Shown: positions 58,047 through 64,000 of the stretch, piece after piece
Layout: every line of letters begins with the position of its first letter
Numbering within the stretch: the stretch's first letter is position 1
Assembly (NCBI RefSeq): GCF_013300725.1
Contig: NZ_JAAIMM010000013.1
Span: 32,278 to 96,277 of the forward strand
Origin: Allocoprococcus comes
GTDB taxonomy: Bacteria; Bacillota; Clostridia; Lachnospirales; Lachnospiraceae
Direction of reading: 5' to 3'
Length of the DNA stretch: 64,000 nucleotides
Translations under genes and position numbers: made by a program
Notes under the pieces: generated by a model
The model's database searches: none
What the model was told of the DNA's origin: nothing
Seen by the model: the letters and a program-made list of their open reading frames with translations, nothing else

Positions 58047-59201
58047 TTAACCGAGCATTTCGATAAATGCCCCGAGTCTTGTATTGATCTGTGCCTGGTC
58101 ACCGGAAGAATAGTCTGTATTGATCGCAATATACGGAAGTCCTTTTTCTTTGGTGACAAAGGTGCGGATCGCATCGGATTCAATGGCAAAGGTATGACAT
58201 GCCTGCAGAAGAACCTCAACGACACCATCTACCTGATATTCGTCAATCTGGGTATCAAGTGCCTCGAGACGTCCCGGGTTCGGACTCATGACCGAACAGT
58301 TTACACGAAGATATTTTTCGGCGATTGCAGTGATTGGATCCTTTGTCTCATCAATCGGATCTTTTTTCTCACGTGGACCGCAACAGTTCTCAAAGCCGAC
58401 AACATCTGCTCCGAGTTCTTCAATCTGGCGTACAATTTTGTCGATCACGCCGGTAGTCGGACATCCGGTAATGAGAACCCTCGGACGGGATGGTTTGCCT
58501 TTATATTCCTTTTCATAAAGCTCTTTAAGCTCGGCGGTACGGTGTTCCAGGTATTTGATTTTTTCTTCCAGATCAACCGTGAATTCGTTCGAGGAAATAA
58601 CCGTGTTGATCTCATAACCGGTAATCGGAGTCGGCTTTAAGCGTCCGATCTCAAAGAAGTCAAGGACGGCCTTGCGTTCCCGGTTGCGAAGATGGATCGC
58701 TTTGCGGATCTGTTCATCTGTGATCTTTATGTGATAGAAATCCTCCAGATCTTCTTTGACGCTGATTACCTCCTGTTTCCAGAATTCCAGCGCACCGCGG
58801 CCTGTTTTTCCTGGCGGAAGCTGCATAATATGGCAGTGCTTAAGCTCAGACATCAGTTCATACATTTTCTTTTTGCCATCACAGGTTGTCTCTGCGAGTA
58901 CCATGTCCGAAAAATAGAAGAATGGACAGCGGTCAGCGAGAGCAGCACCATAGCTTGCCTTGATCAGAGGACAAAGGTTCTGTGGCAGTCTGGTCTCTGC
59001 GATCGGGATATTGTCATCTCCGATTCCGCAAAGTACAACTGCAGCTGCGTCTGCAGCTTCAATCAGTTCCCATGGGGTGTAGGTACAGAAAACTCCGACA
59101 ATTCTGCGCCCGGACTCTTTCAGTTCTTTCATTTTCAGAAAAGCATTCTTTCTTGCTTCCGGATAGGTTTCAAAATCTTCCGGTAATTTTAAATTGGTCA
59201 T
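58047..59201 (-). CDS. Double-cubane-cluster / 2-hydroxyacyl-CoA dehydratase-like protein
   Basis: A 384-residue protein of the 2-hydroxyglutaryl-CoA dehydratase D-component family. The opening FETYPEARKNAFLKMKELKE, VGVFCTYTPWELIEAADAAA and FENCCGPREKKDP, with Cys residues spread through the chain, fit the double-cubane-cluster subgroup (anaerobic reductases of unknown substrate). It is single rather than in an alpha-beta pair. The start is taken at 59201, since AAAGGAG precedes that ATG; the frame extends to 59306 without a ribosome site. No activator ATPase gene is next to it. Confidence 0.8.
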   Translation of the reverse strand: MTNLKLPEDFETYPEARKNAFLKMKELKESGRRIVGVFCTYTPWELIEAADAAAVVLCGIGDDNIPIAETRLPQNLCPLIKASYGAALADRCPFFYFSDMVLAETTCDGKKKMYELMSELKHCHIMQLPPGKTGRGALEFWKQEVISVKEDLEDFYHIKITDEQIRKAIHLRNRERKAVLDFFEIGRLKPTPITGYEINTVISSNEFTVDLEEKIKYLEHRTAELKELYEKEYKGKPSRPRVLITGCPTTGVIDKIVRQIEELGADVVGFENCCGPREKKDPIDETKDPITAIAEKYLRVNCSVMSPNPGRLEALDTQIDEYQVDGVVEVLLQACHTFAIESDAIRTFVTKEKGLPYIAINTDYSSGDQAQINTRLGAFIEMLG

Positions 59202-59345
59202 TTTCAAATCTCCTTTTTTATAACTGATAGTTTTATCATAAGTGTTTTTAAACGAGATGTATAATTGATAATTTTTATAAAGAAGGAAATTTAAAGATGT
59301 TTTCAATGGAAATTCTTAAGAATTCATGATGCCAGGAGGATAGCA

Positions 59346-59374
59346 TTGTGATTGGATTCAAAATAAGGTATATT
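59346..59374 (+). promoter_or_regulatory. Promoter of the orphan ABC ATPase gene
   Basis: TTGTGA, a 17-base spacer and TATATT, about 45 bases before the start. Confidence 0.55.
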
Positions 59375-59419
59375 GAAAACAGGAACATAAAGTAGAGCGA
59401 AAAGAAAAGGAGAACATTT

Positions 59420-60106
59420 ATGGGGGCATTGATTCATATAGAAAATATGAAGAAAATCTACAATCCGGGTGAGAATGAAGTCCGTGCGCTTGACGGGATC
59501 GATCTGGATATCGAAAGAGGAGACCTGGTTGCGATTGTGGGACATTCAGGTTCGGGGAAATCAACGCTGATGAATATGCTCGGCTGTCTGGATACACCGA
59601 CTTCCGGCAAGTATGTTCTGGACGGGCAGGATGTGGCGAGTATGACAGATAATCAGCTTGCAGATGTGCGGAATAAAGAGATCGGTTTCATTTTCCAGGG
59701 ATTCAACCTGATCAGTAATCTGGATGCAGTTGGAAACGTAGAGCTTCCGCTGGTATACCGCGGGGTGTCAAAAAATGAGAGAAAGCAGCTTGCGATGGAA
59801 GCCCTGAAAAGTGTCGGACTGGAAGACCGGATGAAGCATAAGCCGAATGAAATGTCCGGAGGACAGCAGCAGAGAGTTGCGGTGGCAAGAGCGGTTGCCG
59901 CAAAACCGCCGATCATTCTTGCCGATGAGCCGACCGGCAATCTGGATACGAAGTCAACACAGGAGATCTTGGAAATCCTGAAAGAACTGCACAGGTCAGG
60001 CAGAACGGTTATTATCATCACACATGATGAAGAGATCGCCAGTCAGGCACACCGGGTGATCCGGATACTTGATGGCAGGATTGAAGAAGATTATTGTAAC
60101 AGTTAA
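59420..60106 (+). CDS. MacB/LolD-type ABC ATPase without permease
   Basis: A 228-residue ATPase with Walker A GHSGSGKSTLMNMLGCLDTP, signature MSGGQQQRVAVARAVA, Walker B ILADEPTGNLDTKS and switch His in IITHDEEIASQAH. This subfamily normally works with an FtsX-like permease for export or lipoprotein/peptide processes, but no permease lies next to it here. A partner elsewhere is likely, or the gene has been left behind. The RBS is AAAGGAG. Confidence 0.85.
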   Translation: MGALIHIENMKKIYNPGENEVRALDGIDLDIERGDLVAIVGHSGSGKSTLMNMLGCLDTPTSGKYVLDGQDVASMTDNQLADVRNKEIGFIFQGFNLISNLDAVGNVELPLVYRGVSKNERKQLAMEALKSVGLEDRMKHKPNEMSGGQQQRVAVARAVAAKPPIILADEPTGNLDTKSTQEILEILKELHRSGRTVIIITHDEEIASQAHRVIRILDGRIEEDYCNS

Positions 60107-60165
60107 TGCACAAAGTTAAAGTTTATTTTAGATTTCAACTAATCTTTTAAAATGCAACATTTTCG

Positions 60166-60194
60166 TTTACCTTTCCAGCTAAATGCGGTAAAAT
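60166..60194 (+). promoter_or_regulatory. Promoter of darA
   Basis: TTTACC, a 17-base spacer and TAAAAT, 54 bases before darA. A hairpin ATCTGGC/GCCAGAT (60208-60228) lies in the leader before the ribosome site. Confidence 0.55.
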
Positions 60195-60247
60195 AAAAGA
60201 AAAAGGGATCTGGCATCAAAAGCCAGATGAGACAGGAGGGTTTTTGT

Positions 60248-60586
60248 ATGAAGATGATTATGGCAATCCTGCATAAGGATGATGAACTGGAAACGATAGA
60301 GGAACTGAATATTGCCGGATACATGGTAACAAAGCTGGCTACAACCGGTGGATTTCTGAAGAAAAAGAATACCACGATCATGGTCGTAGTGGATGATGAG
60401 AAGGTAGAAGAAGCACTTAAGATCATCAAGAAGAATTCTGGCGAAAGAAAGACGATCACTTATGCAAACCCGGCATTGATCTCAGGACAGAGCAGCATGA
60501 GCGCAGCACCATCCGTTCCGATCAATGTGCAGGTAGGCGGAAGTACGATTTTTGTACTGAACGTGGAGCAGATGGAGAAATACTAA
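60248..60586 (+). CDS. darA: Cyclic-di-AMP receptor DarA/PstA (PII-like)
   Basis: A 112-residue PII-like protein. MKMIMAILHKDDELETIEEL, AGYMVTKLATTGGFLKKKNT and the C-terminal VPINVQVGGSTIFVLNVEQM match DarA/PstA, a trimeric cyclic-di-AMP receptor found in Firmicutes. The target protein is unknown. ATG 60248 after ACAGGAGGG is chosen over ATG 60227. The next gene, cbiG, begins 5 bases later. Confidence 0.9.
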   Translation: MKMIMAILHKDDELETIEELNIAGYMVTKLATTGGFLKKKNTTIMVVVDDEKVEEALKIIKKNSGERKTITYANPALISGQSSMSAAPSVPINVQVGGSTIFVLNVEQMEKY

Positions 60587-60591
60587 AGTTT

Positions 60592-61650
60592 ATGGAAATT
60601 GTAATCTTGAGTTTTACAGATGCAGGCTGTCAGATGGCCTGCAAAGTCAGAGAGAATTTCATACAAAGCGGATACCGTGTCGAAGTGTATACTTTGACAC
60701 GGTTTTGCAGATTATACGGATTTCATGCTTTTCCGGAAGATAAGAAAAGCTGGATAGGCAGCCTCTGGGGAGAGAAGGCTTTGCTTTTTATCGGGGCAGC
60801 AGGAATCGCAGTGCGGATGATCGCCTCTCACGTGAAGGACAAATTTACCGATTCGCCGGTTCTGGTGCTGGATGAAAAAGGAAGCTATGTGATTCCGCTT
60901 CTGTCGGGACATGTGGGCGGAGCTGTAGAGCTTGCAAAGGAAATCTCGGAGCAAATAAATGCGCAGGCAGTACTTACTACAGCAACGGATGTGGAACAAA
61001 AGTTTGCGGTAGATGTATTTGCAAAAAGCAATGATCTGGTACTGACAGACCGGAAAAAGGCAAAGGAGATCTCAGCTGTGGTTCTGGATGGGAAAAAGAT
61101 TGGATTTTATAGTGTATTTCCAGTAGAAGGAAAGCTTCCGGAGGAATTAAAGCTATGTGAAACAGAAGAGTTTCTTAGAAACTATCCATATGGAATCCGG
61201 ATTGCAGGAAGAAGTGGCGAAAGACGGGAAGAAGAGACGATTCTGGACCTTCCGCCGAAGAACCTGGTGCTGGGAATCGGATGTCGCAAAGGGATTTCCG
61301 AAGAAGAGATCCAAAGTGCGGTCAATGAGGCAAAAAAGATCCTTGGATTTACAGAAAAGGAAGTTATTGAGATCGACAGTATTGATCTGAAAAAAGAAGA
61401 AGAGGGATTACTTTCTTATGCGGCAAAGTGGAAGCTTCCATTTTACACGTTTTCAGCAGAAGAGTTGGGAAAGGTTAAATGTGTCAGCTCTCATTCGGAG
61501 TTTGTCCGGAAGGTCACAGGTGTGGACAATGTCTGTGAGCGGGCGGCGATCCTTGCGGCCGGAGAGGATGGCAGGCTTCTGATGCCGAAGCAGTGCATGA
61601 ACCGGGTGACAATAGCAGTGGCAGAAAAGAAGGTAAGGATCAGAATATGA
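60592..61650 (+). CDS. cbiG: Cobalt-precorrin-5A hydrolase CbiG
   Basis: A 352-residue enzyme that opens the lactone ring of cobalt-precorrin-5A in the anaerobic cobalamin route. An N-terminal domain (about residues 1-75), a central domain (LLFIGAAGIAVRMIASHVKD, VIPLLSGHVGGAVELAKEIS) and a C-terminal domain (LVLGIGCRKGISEEEIQSAV, ending with KQCMNRVTIAVA) are all present. It overlaps cbiJ by 4 bases. No other cobalamin gene is in the window, which is unusual. Confidence 0.92.
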   Translation: MEIVILSFTDAGCQMACKVRENFIQSGYRVEVYTLTRFCRLYGFHAFPEDKKSWIGSLWGEKALLFIGAAGIAVRMIASHVKDKFTDSPVLVLDEKGSYVIPLLSGHVGGAVELAKEISEQINAQAVLTTATDVEQKFAVDVFAKSNDLVLTDRKKAKEISAVVLDGKKIGFYSVFPVEGKLPEELKLCETEEFLRNYPYGIRIAGRSGERREEETILDLPPKNLVLGIGCRKGISEEEIQSAVNEAKKILGFTEKEVIEIDSIDLKKEEEGLLSYAAKWKLPFYTFSAEELGKVKCVSSHSEFVRKVTGVDNVCERAAILAAGEDGRLLMPKQCMNRVTIAVAEKKVRIRI

Positions 61651-62408
61651 AGCGGATTTTAATATTTTCAGGGACAACAGAGGGAAGGCGGATTACGGAA
61701 TTTCTGGATGGAAGAAATGTAAAAGTTTATGTCAGTGCCGCAACCGAATATGGAAAAGAATGTACCGGAGAGCATGAGAATGCGGAAGTCTTTTTTGGAC
61801 GTATGGATCAGAAGCAGATGGCAGAGATGATAAAGGAAAAGCAGATCGATCTGGTGATCGATGCAACCCATCCTTTTGCACAGCTTGTGACTGGAGAGAT
61901 AAGAAGGGCCTGCGAAATCTCAGGTGTGAAGTATCTGCGTTGCCTGCGGGAGGAGATGGAAGCAGTGCCGGATGAAGCGGATAGGGTGATCTGGGCGCAG
62001 TCGGTTGAAGATGCGGTGGAATATCTGCAAAATACAGAAGGAAAGATCCTGATTACCACCGGAAGCAAGGAACTGATAAAATATACAAAGCTTACGGATT
62101 ATAAAGAGCGTTGCTTTGCGAGAGTCCTCTCTACGGAGCAGGCGGTTATGGAGTCGGTCGCGCTTGGCTTTGAAGGAAAGCATCTCATTGCAATGCAGGG
62201 ACCATTTTCAAAGGAGATGAACGTGGCTACGATCCATCAGACAGGTGCGAAATATTTTGTGACCAAAGAATCGGGAAAAGCCGGAGGCTTTGGAGAAAAG
62301 GTACAGGCAGCAAAGGAAACCGGGGCAGTTCTTGTTGCGGTAGGAAGACCAAAAGAAACAGGCAGAACATTTTCAGAAGTTTGTAAATGGCTGGAAAAGA
62401 ATCTGTAA
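61647..62408 (+). CDS. cbiJ: Cobalt-precorrin-6A reductase CbiJ/CobK
   Basis: A 253-residue reductase that reduces precorrin-6A-type intermediates with NAD(P)H. Motifs are ILIFSGTTEGRRITEFL, VIDATHPFAQLVTGEIRRAC, RCLREEM, ITTGSKELIKYT and FVTKESGKAGGFGEKVQAA. The ATG at 61647 overlaps the cbiG stop (ATGA), so the two are coupled; a longer frame starts inside cbiG. The next gene is a LysR regulator 53 bases on. Confidence 0.9.
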   Translation: MKRILIFSGTTEGRRITEFLDGRNVKVYVSAATEYGKECTGEHENAEVFFGRMDQKQMAEMIKEKQIDLVIDATHPFAQLVTGEIRRACEISGVKYLRCLREEMEAVPDEADRVIWAQSVEDAVEYLQNTEGKILITTGSKELIKYTKLTDYKERCFARVLSTEQAVMESVALGFEGKHLIAMQGPFSKEMNVATIHQTGAKYFVTKESGKAGGFGEKVQAAKETGAVLVAVGRPKETGRTFSEVCKWLEKNL

Positions 62409-62461
62409 TAAAAGTTCAGAAAATAGTTATGGGGAGATAAAGTCAGAGATCAGAAAGGCAG

Positions 62462-63394
62462 ATGGGGAAGATGAATCTGACAGATTTGCATTATGTAGTT
62501 GAAATCGAAAAGAGTGGGTCAATCTCAAAGGCGGCGAAGGAACTTTATGTGGCGCAGCCAAATCTTAGTAAGGCGATCAAGCATCTGGAGCGGGAATTTG
62601 GAATTTCTATCTTTGAGCGGTCCTCAAAAGGGGTTAAGGCGACAAGAGAAGGACAGAAATTTCTGGAGTATGCCAAAAGGATCATTTACGAGATAGAGGA
62701 AATGAAAAGGGACTGCAGTGATCTGGGGAAAGAAAATCTCTCATTTAAGATTACTGTTCCGAGGGCAAGTTACATTTCCAGTACATTTGCAGAGTTTATT
62801 GGAATGCAGAGCAAGGAAACGGCGATCAAAGCAGAATTTCAGGAAAATAGTTCTATGCATGCCATTGAAAATGTGTTGCAGAACGGGTATTCTATGGGGA
62901 TCATCCGGTATCTGTGCGAGAATGAATCTTATTTTCAGTCGCTTCTTGATCTGAAAGGACTGAATGCAGAACTTTTAGCAGAGCTTCCGTATGTGATCCT
63001 AACTTCTGCGGATGGTGATCTTGCAAAGAGGGAGTTAAAGACAAGAGAAGAACTGGAAGATGGTGTGGAAATCCTGCATGGGGACTGGAAACTTCCGACC
63101 GGAGAATACACTGAGCTGAGTGAGAATGGAGAGTCGCTTCATCCACACAATAAAATTTATATTTTTGAAAGGGGAAGTCAGTTTGATATTTTACGGGAAG
63201 TAAAAAACAGTTATATGTGGGTATCGCCAGTACCGGAAAAAATAAGGAAAAAGTACAATCTGGTGCAGAAGCATGCCGGATTTTCCGGACAGATGATCCG
63301 GGATGTGCTGATCTACAAAAAGGGTTATCAGAAAAAATTGTATGAAAGAGAATTTATTGAGCATTTAAAAGAAACAATTCGTGAAATGATGTAA
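62462..63394 (+). CDS. LysR-family transcriptional regulator
   Basis: A 310-residue regulator with an N-terminal winged helix (LHYVVEIEKSGSISKAAKEL, VAQPNLSKAIKHLEREFGIS, about residues 6-45). A type-II binding-fold effector domain follows (about 95-300). The ATG at 62471 is an alternative start. The ligand is unknown. It lies between cbiJ and the NuoE-like gene, which has AT-rich repeats upstream that could be its site. Confidence 0.85.
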   Translation: MGKMNLTDLHYVVEIEKSGSISKAAKELYVAQPNLSKAIKHLEREFGISIFERSSKGVKATREGQKFLEYAKRIIYEIEEMKRDCSDLGKENLSFKITVPRASYISSTFAEFIGMQSKETAIKAEFQENSSMHAIENVLQNGYSMGIIRYLCENESYFQSLLDLKGLNAELLAELPYVILTSADGDLAKRELKTREELEDGVEILHGDWKLPTGEYTELSENGESLHPHNKIYIFERGSQFDILREVKNSYMWVSPVPEKIRKKYNLVQKHAGFSGQMIRDVLIYKKGYQKKLYEREFIEHLKETIREMM

Positions 63395-63400
63395 ATGAGA

Positions 63401-63445
63401 GCAGAATGATATATCGAACCAAGATATATCTATTCTGCTTTTTTT
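63401..63445 (+). terminator. Terminator after the LysR gene
   Basis: GCAGAATGATATATC pairs with GATATATCTATTCTGC around GAACCAA, followed by TTTTTTT. Confidence 0.8.
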
Positions 63446-63578
63446 GTGCATTTGAGGAGCTGGGTACACATTTATCCGTCTATTCATAAATACTAATACT
63501 TTTTACTCTTATATTATCATATATTGGAAAATATATAGCTATCATATATGAAACGTATAAACGAAAACTATAGATGTA

Positions 63579-63587
63579 TGTTATAAT
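63579..63587 (+). promoter_or_regulatory. Extended -10 promoter of the NuoE-like gene
   Basis: TGTTATAAT, an extended -10 box, lies about 60 bases before the start. No good -35 box is seen. Upstream, TATCATATAT occurs twice (63515-63524 and 63540-63549). Confidence 0.55.
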
Positions 63588-63647
63588 GTCATAAAAATAA
63601 TAGAATAATAAGAAGAAAATGTACAATATGACGAAGGAGGAAATGGA

Positions 63648-63956
63648 ATGTTAGATGCATCTTATTATCAGAAAACGGATGAGATCATTGTCATGCATAC
63701 AAGGGAGGAACGCTCACTGATACCGATCATTCAGGATATTCAGGAGGAATACCGTTATCTTCCACCGGAACTGCTTACCTATGTTGCAAAACAGATCGGG
63801 ATTACAGAGGCAAAAGCGTACAGTGTGGCAAGTTTTTATGAGAATTTTTCATTTGAACCGAAAGGAAAGTATGTGATCAAGGTCTGTGACGGAACAGCCT
63901 GTCATGTGCGTAAATCCATTCCGATTCTGGAAGCGCTGTATAAAGGAGGGCACTGA
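63648..63956 (+). CDS. NuoE/HymA-like subunit, truncated
   Basis: A 102-residue protein matching the front two thirds of the thioredoxin-like 2Fe-2S subunit found in NADH-linked hydrogenases and formate dehydrogenases (NuoE/HndA/HymA). The helical front (IIQDIQEEYRYLPPELLTYV, ITEAKAYSVASFYENFSF) and the first Cys pair KVCDGTACHVRKS are there. The second pair (normally in a CLGAC-type motif) and about 55 residues are missing; the frame ends GGH and stop at 63956. What follows is AT-rich and codes for no continuation. Probably broken by an insertion whose body lies outside the window, or by a deletion. Confidence 0.7.
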   Translation: MLDASYYQKTDEIIVMHTREERSLIPIIQDIQEEYRYLPPELLTYVAKQIGITEAKAYSVASFYENFSFEPKGKYVIKVCDGTACHVRKSIPILEALYKGGH

Positions 63957-64000
63957 AAAACCTACCGCTTTAAATTTCAAATTATAATGCACATATAAAA

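Overview
The window looks like a chromosome segment of an anaerobic, spore-forming-type Firmicute of the Lachnospiraceae (Dorea/Coprococcus/Blautia-like). The evidence is a sporulation sigma factor SigG, a Phe T-box leader before pheST, a 6S-like RNA, moderate GC with AGGAGG-type ribosome sites, and a gut-Clostridia gene repertoire (SpaA-type surface protein, double-cubane-cluster protein, HymA/NuoE-like subunit, DarA). Species cannot be fixed from the sequence alone.

Region 1 (1-14461) is the right-hand part of a decayed prophage, all on the + strand. It carries small structural and accessory genes, a GP20-type scaffold, tail and fibre genes, a holin, small accessory genes, and an intact large serine recombinase at the extreme end. 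Internal deletions are visible. The first ~55 codons of a major capsid gene are joined in frame to the rear of a tape-measure gene, and the end of a holin gene runs into the rear half of another phage gene. A tRNA-like element with a shortened anticodon arm lies between the head genes. The recombinase stop codon is followed directly by the 3' two thirds of sigG (from the VPMIIGEIRR motif on). The element therefore interrupts sigG in the region 2 coding sequence, like the skin element in sigK but in the forespore sigma gene. The 5' part must lie left of the window.

Region 2 (15059-43000) is ordinary chromosome: HAD phosphatase, pth, mfd, a PrsA-like foldase, a PHP phosphoesterase, a GlgX-type debranching enzyme, a SpaA/VaFE surface protein with an NlpC/P60-like head, thrC, a molybdenum cofactor block (xdhC, moaA, MOSC-MogA fusion, moaC), a 6S-like RNA, a YihY membrane protein, the T-box-pheS-pheT-queA unit, a thioesterase, a Crp-type regulator, an HTH-Uma2 fusion and a MATE exporter.

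Region 3 (about 44300-46920) is an AT-rich accessory island. It holds an AAA ATPase overlapping a TOPRIM-like partner gene (a candidate defence pair), plus a zinc-ribbon protein and a small unknown protein.

Region 4 (46978-64000) holds an amino-acid ABC transporter, a UvrA-like protein, and a peptide-use cluster: pepT, an M18 aminopeptidase, a GntR/FCD regulator and a POT peptide transporter. pepT and the transporter share an ATTGTCGACA(T/G)TCGCCA site. A double-cubane-cluster protein, an orphan ABC ATPase, darA, cbiG-cbiJ and a LysR regulator follow. The last gene is a NuoE/HymA-like gene cut short after its first cysteine pair at the right edge, possibly by a second insertion.
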